This document shows positions 1 through 7,988 of a DNA stretch of 64,000 nt, piece after piece. A model generated the notes under the pieces. It made no database searches, had not been told where the DNA came from, and was given only the letters and a program-made list of their open reading frames with translations. Within the stretch, counting starts at the first letter, position 1. Each line of letters opens with the position of its first letter. Source of the stretch: Streptomyces inhibens (GTDB lineage Bacteria; Actinomycetota; Actinomycetes; Streptomycetales; Streptomycetaceae); the NCBI RefSeq assembly GCF_003389455.1, contig NZ_QUAC01000127.1:1-64000 (forward strand), read 5' to 3'. The position numbers and the translations under genes are program-made.

Positions 1-159
1 GGCGCCCGGGCGGGCGGCGGCCGGTGCGGGATCGGCGGCCGGCGGCGTGCTGCTGCGGCGCTGACCCGGCAGTGCCCACGCGGCAGTGGTTCCGGCGACG
101 GCGGCACCGGAGGTGAGGAGGAATCGACGACGGTTGGTGGTGGTTTCAATACCGGCCAT
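1..159 (-). CDS. Tat-exported protein, N-terminal part only
   Basis: The gene runs off the left edge; only the first 53 codons are present. The protein begins MAGIETTTNRRRFLLTSG, a twin-arginine signal (RRRFL) followed by a hydrophobic stretch to about residue 31 and a Pro/Ala-rich segment, so it is expected to be exported folded through the Tat system. The ATG lies at 157-159 and is preceded on the complement by GGAGG at about 6 bases. No cysteine follows the hydrophobic stretch in what is visible, so a lipoprotein is not indicated. Without the rest of the protein its enzyme class cannot be named. Confidence 0.72.
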   Translation of the reverse strand, partial: MAGIETTTNRRRFLLTSGAAVAGTTAAWALPGQRRSSTPPAADPAPAAARPGA

Positions 160-563
160 GAGGCCCTCCGTGCAGGGGTCGGCGTGTCCGACCGCAGCGG
201 TGTCACCAAACGGAATTTCTCATTCCGAAGCTTGTCCGGTGAGCGTGGCCAGAAGTTGAACGGGGCCGGAACCCGCAACACCCATCGCCCGTCGGTACGG
301 TCCGCCGGCCGGGCCGCCCCCGGTCGGCTGGGCTTGCGCAACGACAGCACCGTTGCGTCCTGTTCTTGCAATACGGGACGCGGTTCCCGCCGGCCCGGCC
401 CTGGAGCAGGGGCGATGGCACCCACCCCACCTTGGTAGCGGCGCCGCAACGCTGCGTAACGCCCGCAACGCCTGCGCAACACCTTGCACGCCCTCCATGC
501 TGGGCACGCCGGTGTTCGCCGGTGGAGCACCGCACACTGCGGTCGGAGCAAAAGGGGCCCGTT
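160..563. other. Divergent intergenic region with a short direct repeat
   Basis: No convincing gene is present between the Tat-signal gene and the small membrane-protein gene. The one structure seen is an imperfect direct repeat: CGCAACGCTGCGTAAC at 445-460 and CGCAACGCCTGCGCAAC at 464-480. It lies about 85 bases upstream of the next start codon and could be a regulator site for that gene, but no regulator is tied to it. Confidence 0.35.
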
Positions 564-812
564 GTGAAACGGTCATTGCTGTCGCTGAGGGCAGCCGTCG
601 TGTTGTCGCTCGGCATGGTGGGCGGCGCCGGCGCCGGCACCTTGTCGCTGCTCGCCGGTCACCCGACAGCGGACAGCGCGCTGTGTGCCCTGGCCGGTGC
701 GGGAGCCGTGATCACCTTCCTCGACCGCGTCATCGCGGCCGACAGGGAAACCGCCCCCGAACGCGCCGTGCCCGGCCCGGACGGATCGGAGCAGAGCCGG
801 CGCCATGTCTGA
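564..812 (+). CDS. Small two-helix membrane protein
   Basis: This 82-residue protein begins VKRSLLSLRAAVVLSLGMVG. Two hydrophobic segments (about residues 7-30 and 37-55) predict two membrane helices, with a charged C-terminal tail ending EQSRRHV. The GTG at 564 is chosen because it follows an AAAGGGG ribosome site and starts right at the first helix. The stop overlaps the start of the next gene by 8 bases, so the two are translationally coupled. The partner is a response-regulator-like protein with no kinase beside it, so this protein might be a membrane anchor or sensor for it; that is inference only. No family is recognised. Confidence 0.6.
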   Translation: MKRSLLSLRAAVVLSLGMVGGAGAGTLSLLAGHPTADSALCALAGAGAVITFLDRVIAADRETAPERAVPGPDGSEQSRRHV

Positions 813-1902
813 GATGAACCCGCTCCCCGAAGAGCTGAGCGAGGAAGCGCGGGCTCTGGCAACGGCCCTGCGGGAGCTCTTCCAGGGGCTGAACGTGTCC
901 TTGCGCCGCTACTCCAGCAGACGGCACCGCAACGCCGCCACCTTCTCGCGCTACTTCAGCGGCAGGGCCGTCCCGCCCTGGGACGTGGTGATGGACCTCC
1001 TGACGGACCTTGCCGAACACCGCGGCAAGCCCACGACACAAGAAGCGATGGACCTGCTGCGCCGTCTGCACCAAGCAGCCATCGCCACATCCTCCTCGCC
1101 CAAGCACGCGGTGGAGATCCTCGAACGGCAGCTCGCCGACGCCGATCGCACCGCGCGCAGCACGACCGCGCACAGCGACGTCATCGGCGAAGCGCTCCTG
1201 GACCGCCAGCACCGCATCGCCGACCTCGAAGTGCGCCTCACCCACCTGGAGTCCGAGTGGAGTGCGGAGCGGGCGCGCGCCGACGCCCTGGAGGCCCACG
1301 CCCCCGATATCGCCAATCTCCTGCGCGAACGTGACGCCCTCGGCTCCGAAGTCGCCAGGCTCGCCAAGGAACTCGAACAGGTACAGGCCCGGCACACCCA
1401 GGCCGAGGAGCGCTGCCAGCTGCTGGAGCGACAGATCGACAGCATCGAGGAACAACGGCGGGCCACCATCGTGATCACCACGGACAAGCCCAGCTCACCG
1501 TGTCTTCCCAAGGTGCTCGTCGTCGACGACCAGGCGGAGAACCTGCTCGCCATGACAGCGGTGCTGGACGGCTTCGACCAGGAGATCGTCGCCGTTTCCA
1601 GCGGACGGGAAGCCCTCAAGGCACTGCTCGACCACGATGACTTCGCCGTGGTGCTCCTGGACGTCCAGATGCCCGAAATGGACGGCTACGAGACGGCGGC
1701 GCAGATCAAACGGCGCGCCCGCCACCGTGACCTGCCCATCATCTTCCTCACCGCGATGAACATCGACGCCGACCACTCGGCCCGCGCCTACGCCGCGGGA
1801 GCTGTCGACTACATCGCCAAACCCTTCGACCCCTGGGCACTGCGGGCCAAAGTCGCCGTCTTCACCGAGATCTTTCAGGAGCGGCGGCGACGGGAACGCT
1901 GA
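805..1902 (+). CDS. Response regulator with N-terminal HTH-like domain and coiled coil
   Basis: The protein has 365 residues in three parts. Residues about 10-75 resemble the XRE-like N-terminal module common in Streptomyces regulators (RRYSSRRHRNAATFSRYFSG, then a WDVVMDLL stretch). Residues about 95-225 are charged and heptad-like (repeated L/E/R/Q), a probable coiled coil. Residues about 232-350 form a complete receiver domain: VLVVDD acidic pocket, phospho-acceptor Asp286 in LLDVQMPEMDGYE, the FLTA threonine and Lys339 in AKPF. The receiver is at the C-terminus and the DNA-binding-like module at the N-terminus, the reverse of the usual order. No histidine kinase is adjacent. It is coupled to the small membrane protein upstream. 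Its output could be DNA binding or a partner switch. Confidence 0.8.
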   Translation: MSEMNPLPEELSEEARALATALRELFQGLNVSLRRYSSRRHRNAATFSRYFSGRAVPPWDVVMDLLTDLAEHRGKPTTQEAMDLLRRLHQAAIATSSSPKHAVEILERQLADADRTARSTTAHSDVIGEALLDRQHRIADLEVRLTHLESEWSAERARADALEAHAPDIANLLRERDALGSEVARLAKELEQVQARHTQAEERCQLLERQIDSIEEQRRATIVITTDKPSSPCLPKVLVVDDQAENLLAMTAVLDGFDQEIVAVSSGREALKALLDHDDFAVVLLDVQMPEMDGYETAAQIKRRARHRDLPIIFLTAMNIDADHSARAYAAGAVDYIAKPFDPWALRAKVAVFTEIFQERRRRER

Positions 1903-2012
1903 GACGGCCGGCGCCCCGACTGCGGCGGAGGCGCCGACCGGGCGCATCGTGAGTGCGGCGTGGTTACGATCGGCATGACAGGTGGGGGCCGCCGACGCAT
2001 GAGGTGCACATC

Positions 2013-3782
2013 GTGGCCAGGCTCGTCTCCGTCAACGTGGGCCTTCCCCAGGATGTCTCCTGGCACGGGCGGACCGTGCACACGGGCATCTGGAAGCGCC
2101 CGGTCACCGGCCCCCGGATGGTCCGGCGGCTGAACATCGACGGGGACGGTCAAGGCGATCTCGCCGGCCACGGCGGTGAGATGCGCGCGGTGATGGTCTA
2201 CCAGCTCGACTCCTACCACTACTGGCAGCGGGAGCTGGGACGCGACGACTTCGTGCACGGCCAGTTCGGCGAGAACTTCACCGTGGAGGGGCTGGCGGAC
2301 GATGAGGTGTGCATCGGTGACCGTTACCGGATCGGCGACGCCGTCTTCGAGGTGACCCAGCCCCGGGTGACCTGCTACCGGGTGGGGCTACGGATGGCCG
2401 AACCCCGGATGCCGGCCCTCCTGGTGTCCCACAAGCGTCCGGGGTTCTACTTCCGGGTCCTCACCGAGGGCGAAGTGGAGGCCGGCCAGGACATCGTCAA
2501 GATCGCCACGGGCCCGGGCCGGATGACCGTCACCGAGGTGGACGGCTTGCTGTACCTGTCCGACCACCCCCGGGACCGGCTCGAACGGGCACTGCGCATC
2601 GACGCGCTCAGCCCGGGATGGCAGGGCTCCTTCCAGGCTCTGCTCGACCAGACCGACCACGGTCCCGAAGGCGCCACGGGCAACGCCGGTCTCAACGCCG
2701 AAGACGCCGGCCCCGGACCGGCGTGGGCCGGCTTCCGCCCCCTGACCGTGGCCAGGATCGAGGAGGAGAGCCGCAGCATCGTCTCCCTGTGGCTCGCCGC
2801 CCCCGACGCCGCACCCCTGCCCGCCGCCGCCCCGGGCCAGTACCTCACCGTGCGCCTGGAGCCCGACGAGGACGGACCGGCACTGGTACGCAGCTACTCC
2901 CTGTCCGGCCGGCCGGGCGCGGACCAGTACCGCATCAGCGTCAAACGGGAGGCCCACGGCGCCGCCAGCATCCGGCTCCACACCCGGGTACGGGTCGGCG
3001 ACAGCCTGCAGGCCGCCGCTCCCCGTGGCACCTTCACCCTCGCCTCCGGGCCCCGACCGGTGATCCTCGCCTCGGCGGGCGTGGGTGCGACACCGGTCCT
3101 TGCCATGCTGCGCGCGCTCGCGGACTCCCGGTCGAGCCGGCAGGTGTGGTGGCTGCACGGAGCGCGCAACGGCGACGTCCATGTCTTCGCCAAGGAGAGC
3201 CGGGAACTGCTGAAGCGGCTGCCCCACAGCCATGTCCGTATCTGCTACAGCCGCCCCCGCGCCGCCGACCGGCACGGCATCGACTACACCGACACCGGGC
3301 GGCTGTCCGCCGAACTCCTCACCCGTATCGGCCTGCCCACCGACGCCGACGCCTACCTCTGCGGTCCCATCGGCTTCATGACCGACCTCACCGACGCGCT
3401 GACCCGACAGGGCCTGCGCCTCGAGCGGGTCCACCGGGAAATCTTCGGCGCCGGCCCCGCGATCACCCCCGGCATCGCCCCCACCGAGGCCCGACCGCCC
3501 CATCCGCCCACGGGAGTTGCGGGGACGGGGCCTTCGGTGTCCTTTGCACGCAGCGGACTGACCGTCTGCTGGAAGCCGGAATTCGGCACGCTCCTGGAGT
3601 TGGCCGAGGCCTGCGACGTGCCCGTCCGCTGGTCCTGCCGCACCGGCGTGTGCCACACCTGCGAAACCGGCCTCCTGGCAGGGAGCGTCACCTACGACCC
3701 CGATCCCGTCGAGCCTCCCACCGACAGCACCGCCTTGATCTGCTGCTCACAGCCCTGCCAGGACGTCGTCCTGGACCTGTGA
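2013..3782 (+). CDS. MOSC / flavin reductase / 2Fe-2S ferredoxin fusion protein
   Basis: This 589-residue protein joins three modules. Residues about 1-220 match the YiiM-type MOSC domain and its short helical tail (ARLVSVNVGLPQDVSWHGR, GDLAGHGGEMRAVMVY, GQFGENFTVEGL); such domains bind molybdopterin and serve N-oxide or oxime reduction. Residues about 235-470 form a ferredoxin-NADP reductase-type unit with the FAD-site motif RSYSLSG and a nucleotide-binding segment GVGATPVLAMLRAL. The C-terminus is a plant-type 2Fe-2S domain with Cys542, Cys547 and Cys550 (C-x4-C-x2-C) and a last Cys in LICCSQPC. GTG at 2013 follows GAGGTG and begins the MOSC fold directly. The fusion suggests electron flow NAD(P)H to flavin to 2Fe-2S to Mo. 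The substrate is unknown. Confidence 0.88.
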   Translation: MARLVSVNVGLPQDVSWHGRTVHTGIWKRPVTGPRMVRRLNIDGDGQGDLAGHGGEMRAVMVYQLDSYHYWQRELGRDDFVHGQFGENFTVEGLADDEVCIGDRYRIGDAVFEVTQPRVTCYRVGLRMAEPRMPALLVSHKRPGFYFRVLTEGEVEAGQDIVKIATGPGRMTVTEVDGLLYLSDHPRDRLERALRIDALSPGWQGSFQALLDQTDHGPEGATGNAGLNAEDAGPGPAWAGFRPLTVARIEEESRSIVSLWLAAPDAAPLPAAAPGQYLTVRLEPDEDGPALVRSYSLSGRPGADQYRISVKREAHGAASIRLHTRVRVGDSLQAAAPRGTFTLASGPRPVILASAGVGATPVLAMLRALADSRSSRQVWWLHGARNGDVHVFAKESRELLKRLPHSHVRICYSRPRAADRHGIDYTDTGRLSAELLTRIGLPTDADAYLCGPIGFMTDLTDALTRQGLRLERVHREIFGAGPAITPGIAPTEARPPHPPTGVAGTGPSVSFARSGLTVCWKPEFGTLLELAEACDVPVRWSCRTGVCHTCETGLLAGSVTYDPDPVEPPTDSTALICCSQPCQDVVLDL

Positions 3783-3856
3783 CGCACAGCCGTGCTGCGG
3801 TGCCGTTCCCGTCAGGGCGCGGTGCCCGTGGAACTACCACGCTCATTGCCGCGGGC

Positions 3857-4783
3857 TCACCGGAGTTGACCGTCGAGGAGCGCGGCGGCCAGCTCGCGCC
3901 ATTCGCGCTGCGGCGGGACGGCCGGATCGGCGGTGAGGACCTGCAGACAGACATGGTCGGCCCCGGCGTCGAGGTGCTGCTGAACGCGCCGGCGGATCGC
4001 TTCGACATCTCCGTAGGCGACGATCGCGTCCACCAGCCGGCCGCTCGGGCCTCCGGCGATGTCGTCGTCGCCGAAGCCCAGCCGCCGTACGTTCGCTTCC
4101 TGGTGCGCCGCCATGGAGACATAGCCGCCGACATGTGCCGTGGCCACCTCCCGGGCGCGGCCGAGGTCGGTGTCGAGCACCACGGCCTGCTCGACCGCCA
4201 GGAAGGCGTCCGGACCCATGATCTGGCGTGCCCGTGCGGTGTGTTCGACGGACACGAAGTACGGGTGGGCGCCCCAGGTGCGTTCGGCCGCGAGATGCAG
4301 CATCTTGGGGCCCAGCGCCGCCAACACCCGGCGCGGGGCCGGATCCGGCACGGGCCCGTGTGCGGGAACGGCGTCCATCGCCGCCAGATAGTTGCGCATC
4401 GTCGTCAACGCCCTGCCCCGGGCGGGCACGGGATAGCCGTCCACATGATGGACCGTGTCATCGACCCGGTGGCCGCCCAGACCCAGCAGATAGCGCCCGG
4501 GGAATGCCTCGCCGAGCGTACGTTCCGCGGTGGCCATGGCGATCGGGTCGCGGAAGGCGATGTTGGCGATGCCCGAGGCAACGGTGATGCGTCGGGTGGC
4601 CGACAGCAGCAACCACGCCTGCCCCACCGTGTCACGGCCGAACGCCTCCCCGAACCAGAGCGCCCCGTAACCGAGTTCCTCGATCTCCGCCGCCGCTTCG
4701 CGCACCTGCCCCGCGGGCAGCCCTTCGAAGGCGAACGTCCAGATGCCGACCCGGCCGAGATCTGCCCGCGCGTCGTCCTTCAC
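3857..4783 (-). CDS. F420-dependent luciferase-like (LLM class) oxidoreductase
   Basis: The 308-residue protein has the TIM-barrel luciferase-like signature: GIWTFAFEGLPAGQVREAAA at the start, LGYGALWFGEAFGRD, VASGIANIAFRDP and RYLLGLGGH. It resembles the LLM subfamily annotated as F420-dependent oxidoreductases (TIGR03620 type). Members take a hydride from F420H2 and reduce small organic substrates. The substrate here is unknown. The gene is divergent from a TetR regulator, and their 111-base shared promoter region carries two identical palindromes, so repression by that TetR protein with release by a ligand is likely. Confidence 0.88.
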   Translation of the reverse strand: MKDDARADLGRVGIWTFAFEGLPAGQVREAAAEIEELGYGALWFGEAFGRDTVGQAWLLLSATRRITVASGIANIAFRDPIAMATAERTLGEAFPGRYLLGLGGHRVDDTVHHVDGYPVPARGRALTTMRNYLAAMDAVPAHGPVPDPAPRRVLAALGPKMLHLAAERTWGAHPYFVSVEHTARARQIMGPDAFLAVEQAVVLDTDLGRAREVATAHVGGYVSMAAHQEANVRRLGFGDDDIAGGPSGRLVDAIVAYGDVEAIRRRVQQHLDAGADHVCLQVLTADPAVPPQREWRELAAALLDGQLR

Positions 4784-4806
4784 CCATTGCTCCTCGGTCG
4801 CAGAAA

Positions 4807-4860
4807 TACGGAGAGGTTCTCCGTTTCGCGTTCGCTACGATACGGAGAGGTTCTCCGTTT
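4807..4860. promoter_or_regulatory. Twin palindromic operators between the LLM oxidoreductase and TetR genes
   Basis: Two perfect copies of ACGGAGAGGTTCTCCGT (7-base arms around GGT) lie at 4808-4824 and 4842-4858, inside a 20-base direct repeat at 4807-4826 and 4841-4860. Their centres are 34 bases apart, just over three helical turns. The site fits the size and symmetry of TetR-family operators and sits between a divergent TetR gene and its likely target, so autoregulation and control of the oxidoreductase are inferred. Confidence 0.85.
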
Positions 4861-4894
4861 GGCTACCTGCTCCGGAAGAGAGATCGAGGTCGGG

Positions 4895-5494
4895 ATGATG
4901 ACGGCAACGCCCGGCGGCATCCCCGGGGAGCGGCGCCAGCGCAATGACGTACGGCGCAATCGCGAGCGCCTCATCGCGGCGGCCCAGGAGACATTCGCCG
5001 AAGCCGGACCCGAGGCGTCCCTGAACGAAATCGCCCGCCGGGCGGGCGTGGGGTCGGGGACCCTCTACCGGCATTTCCCCACCCGATCCGCCTTGCTGGC
5101 GGCGGTGCTCAGCGACCGGGTCCGGACTCTCTGCGGGACGGCGGAGAAGCTGCGGGCCGCCGAATCCGCCGACGACGCCCTGGACGCATGGCTACGGGCG
5201 TTCCTGGCGCATGCCCGTACGAACCAAGGCCTGGGTGGCGCCGCGATACTCGAAGGGGCCGACGCGCTGGACCTCGACTGCCACCGCCTGATCCTGGAGG
5301 CGGCGGCCGGTCTGCTCACCCGCGCCCAACGGCAGGGCACGGCGCGGGCCGACCTGACGCCCGAGGACCTCATCCAACTCGTCGTCGGGATCGCGCTGTC
5401 CACGGCCCGCAACGACGACACCGAGCAATCCGACCGGCTGCTCGGTCTGGTGCTCGACGCCGTGCACGGGGCGAGGGGAGGCGGGCACGGGTGA
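4895..5494 (+). CDS. TetR-family transcriptional regulator
   Basis: About 199 residues. The N-terminal HTH is clear: RRNRERLIAAAQETFAEAGP, SLNEIARRAGVGSGTLYRHF, PTRSALLAAVL. The C-terminal half is a helical ligand-binding domain of the SbtR/TetR_C type common in Streptomyces. ATG codons at 4895 and 4898 both follow GAGGTCGGG; the first is taken here. An open frame extends far upstream but is only coding-frame shadow. It is divergent from the LLM oxidoreductase, with two identical palindromes between them, so it probably represses that gene and itself. Its ligand is unknown. Confidence 0.9.
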   Translation: MMTATPGGIPGERRQRNDVRRNRERLIAAAQETFAEAGPEASLNEIARRAGVGSGTLYRHFPTRSALLAAVLSDRVRTLCGTAEKLRAAESADDALDAWLRAFLAHARTNQGLGGAAILEGADALDLDCHRLILEAAAGLLTRAQRQGTARADLTPEDLIQLVVGIALSTARNDDTEQSDRLLGLVLDAVHGARGGGHG

Positions 5495-5577
5495 TCAGTG
5501 GATTCCGCGGGGAGGAGCGTCGTCGAGTCCGTGCCTACGGACAGCCGCAACTGCCTGCAGCTCGCTCAGGCGGGGGT

Positions 5578-6138
5578 CTACCGTCCGAGGGCTCGCTGCC
5601 TTTCGGCCGGCATCCGGTACACCACGCTCCGGCGCAGCGGCCCGTCGGGCACCGTCGGGTCGTCGAAGTCGTCGGCCGGATCGTAGGTCATACCGATCCG
5701 GCGCATCACCGCCTGTGACCGGAGATTGGTGGCAGCCGTCACCGCGAGGATCTCCGGCAGTTCGAGGGATGCGAAGCCGAAGGCCAAAGCGGCGGTGGCA
5801 GCCTCGGTGGCATAGCCGTACCCCCAGGCCGGACGGGCCAGCCGCCAGCCGGCCTCCACTCCGGTGAACGGCATGTCCTCATCCACCGGATCCAGCCCGG
5901 TGAACCCGATGAACTCGCCGGTGGCGAGCACCTCAACCGCCCACCATCCCCAGCCCCGCTCGTCAAGATCGGCCTGGAAAGCGGCCACGGACGCCTCGCT
6001 CTGCTCCCGCGTGAGCACGTCCGGGAAGTACGCGCGGACCTCGGGGTCGGCATTCATCGCCGCCCAGGGTTCGAGGTCGGCCTCCCGCCACCCGCGGAGC
6101 ACAAGACGAGCGGTGCGCAGCTCAGCCATCTCAGACAT
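5578..6138 (-). CDS. GNAT-family N-acetyltransferase (RimJ/RimL-like)
   Basis: The 186-residue protein starts ELRTARLVLRGWREADLEPW, the typical opening of RimJ/RimL-like acetyltransferases. It continues with GFTGLDPV, then VEAGWRLARPAWGYGYATEA, the acetyl-CoA pyrophosphate-binding region, then TNLRSQAVMRRIGMTYDPAD near the C-terminus. It transfers acetyl from acetyl-CoA to an amine, either a protein N-terminus or a small molecule. The neighbours give no clue to the substrate. ATG at 6136-6138 is used; a second Met three codons in is also possible. Confidence 0.88.
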   Translation of the reverse strand: MSEMAELRTARLVLRGWREADLEPWAAMNADPEVRAYFPDVLTREQSEASVAAFQADLDERGWGWWAVEVLATGEFIGFTGLDPVDEDMPFTGVEAGWRLARPAWGYGYATEAATAALAFGFASLELPEILAVTAATNLRSQAVMRRIGMTYDPADDFDDPTVPDGPLRRSVVYRMPAERQRALGR

Positions 6139-6188
6139 CGCGCCAACCTAGCCTGCTCGCGCTCCCGCGGCGATCGAATTCTCCACGG

Positions 6189-6947
6189 CTAGCGCCCGAA
6201 CCACACCTCCTCAAGGTGGAATGCGGCCTCTTCCGTGCGACGGACGCGGAAGACGGAAACCTGCCGGCCGCCGGCGCCGGAGTGGAGCCCCCAGATGGCG
6301 AGAGTTCCGAGATCGGACCAGACACGGTCACGGGGCTCCTCGTCGAGGTCGAAGCCCGCCTCCGCTGCCGGTCCGCGATCGACCCCTATGGCGCGCAGCA
6401 CCTCCTCCGCGTCACCCAAGAATTCCCAGTCGTCGTCGCAGTCCCACCCGCCGGCGTATGCCTTCTCGCCGCCGGGCAGGTCCACCACGTCTTCGCAGTA
6501 GCTGTTCCCGTAGTCGATTTCGAGCGACCCGACGATCCGGGCCTGTGGGTGCCGTTCGCGCTGCCGCCGGATCTCCTCCGTCATCGCCTCCGTGAGGAGG
6601 TCACTGCCCAGCGCCGGCTCGACGATGTGGACGACATTGCCCCAGCAGCCGACCGCGACCAGTTCGAGGTCGGCGCGCACCTCCGGATCCGGCACGTCCC
6701 CGATGGGGCGTTCCGGCAGCTGCTCCAGGACCTCCCCGACGGTTCCCAGCTCCTCGACGACCTGGCGGGCGCGCACCGGGTCGTGCGGGGCCAAGGCCGG
6801 ATCGCCGGACGCATCCGGGTCGGGGAACGGCGGGAAATGCAGGGTCAGTACGGCATGGCTGCCCCACTTCGGCAGTACCTCATCGGCCCCTTTGTCGGGC
6901 TTGCCTCCAGACTTCTCGTCATTCATCTCACTCATCGCATGCGTCAT
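6189..6947 (-). CDS. Hypothetical acidic cytoplasmic protein
   Basis: About 252 residues, acidic, with no signal peptide or membrane segment. Visible blocks are KWGSHAVLTLHFPPFPD, LELVAVGCWGNVVHIVEPAL, VGSLEIDYGNSYCEDVVDLP and DLGTLAIWGLHSGAGGRQVS, suggesting a mixed alpha/beta globular protein. It may belong to a Streptomyces DUF family (DUF6333 comes to mind, from memory only). The longer reading with a TTG start at 6977 is rejected in favour of ATG at 6947, although ribosome sites are weak for all candidates. Function unknown. Confidence 0.7.
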   Translation of the reverse strand: MTHAMSEMNDEKSGGKPDKGADEVLPKWGSHAVLTLHFPPFPDPDASGDPALAPHDPVRARQVVEELGTVGEVLEQLPERPIGDVPDPEVRADLELVAVGCWGNVVHIVEPALGSDLLTEAMTEEIRRQRERHPQARIVGSLEIDYGNSYCEDVVDLPGGEKAYAGGWDCDDDWEFLGDAEEVLRAIGVDRGPAAEAGFDLDEEPRDRVWSDLGTLAIWGLHSGAGGRQVSVFRVRRTEEAAFHLEEVWFGR

Positions 6948-7340
6948 GGCCGGGAGCCTAACTACGGCCACTGACAACGCACTTCGGTCGCCTCGGCCGC
7001 GCGCCCCCGCTCACCGGCGCGGCCGCTCTGCGGCTGACACGGACATAGAGGCGGCCCGTAGTGGTGCGCGGTGCGGTCACCCGCTACGACAGGACCACCA
7101 CCGTCCACCAAGCCGGAGCCCGAACGATCCCGTGTTAGCGAGGCGTTAGTCGATCATCAGCGGCGGTGACCAGGGTGTGTTCGCGGAAACGAACAGGAAC
7201 TCACCGGCTGGACCCGCTGTCCGGCTCGCCCGTTCCGAGGCGGCCCGAGCGGCCGGCCGGCGGGAGAGCCGACGGGTCGGGCCGGGGGTATTGCACCGAC
7301 GTTTCTCCGGACAGCCGGAGAAAAGGGAGTTGATGAATTG
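6948..7340. other. Divergent intergenic region, no gene seen
   Basis: About 390 bases separate the divergent hypothetical and DUF4232 genes. No open frame with a protein-like sequence, no RNA gene and no strong palindrome was found. It should hold two divergent promoters. An AAGGGAG ribosome site at 7322-7328 belongs to the right-hand gene. Confidence 0.4.
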
Positions 7341-7883
7341 ATGACCATGCCTGGTCTGCGTACCGCGGTCACCGTCACCGCCGCTGCCGCGCTCGCTGTC
7401 GGAGCGAGTGCGGGAATGGCGTCCGCCGTATCTGCCGCAGGGGCTGGTGCGGCGGCCGGCTCGTGCCGACCGGGGACGCTGAAGGTCACCACCACCGACG
7501 CGGGTTCGAGCCAGGTCGGAATGAGCCATGAGGGTACCTATCTGCGGGTGACCAACACCGGCAGCAGCAGCTGCACGATAAGCGGCTACGCGGGGCTTGC
7601 CCTGGAGGGCGCGGGCCACACCGCACTCAGGACCACCGCACGCCATGGTGACACCTACTTCGCCAAGGACCCGGGAGCTCACCCGGTGACCCTGAAGCCG
7701 GGCAAGAGCGCCTTCGCCGATCTGGTCTGGACGCACGCCGACGCTTCCCCCGCGCCTGCCAAGTACCTGCAGGTCTCCCCGACAGGCAGCAACGCGCACA
7801 GCGTCGTGGCGTTCGACCACGGCGTCGACAACGCCACGCTGTCCATAACCGCCTGGTCGGCGACCCTGCCGGGCGCCTCCTGA
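7341..7883 (+). CDS. Secreted DUF4232-type protein
   Basis: 180 residues with a Sec signal peptide (about residues 1-35, ending around SAVSAAGAGA). The mature part reads SQVGMSHEGTYLRVTNTGSS, SCTISGYAGLALEGAG, then HPVTLKPGKSAFADLVW, the pattern of DUF4232 secreted beta-sandwich proteins abundant in Streptomyces. Two cysteines (CRPG and SSCTISGY) could form a disulphide. ATG at 7341 follows AAGGGAG. It is followed by a strong bidirectional terminator shared with the convergent FUSC gene. No catalytic residues are evident; the family role is unknown. Confidence 0.85.
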   Translation: MTMPGLRTAVTVTAAAALAVGASAGMASAVSAAGAGAAAGSCRPGTLKVTTTDAGSSQVGMSHEGTYLRVTNTGSSSCTISGYAGLALEGAGHTALRTTARHGDTYFAKDPGAHPVTLKPGKSAFADLVWTHADASPAPAKYLQVSPTGSNAHSVVAFDHGVDNATLSITAWSATLPGAS

Positions 7884-7903
7884 CACCCTGACAGCGGTAT
7901 CCC

Positions 7904-7935
7904 CCGAAGGCCGGCGCACCCGCGCCGGCCTTCGG
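7904..7935. terminator. Bidirectional hairpin terminator
   Basis: A perfect 14-base stem (CCGAAGGCCGGCGC at 7904-7917 and its complement at 7922-7935) with a 4-base ACCC loop. It lies between the 3' ends of the DUF4232 gene and the convergent FUSC gene, so it probably serves both. Confidence 0.85.
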
Positions 7936-7988
7936 GCGGCAGCCCGGGGGCGTCCACAGCAGACCTAACCGCCCCGTGCCCGGCGAAC

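Noticed and set aside
2618..4894. A very long open frame leading into the TetR gene
   Set aside because: High-GC shadow of the MOSC and oxidoreductase genes; its composition (Arg/Pro-rich) is not protein-like and the TetR fold starts at 4895.
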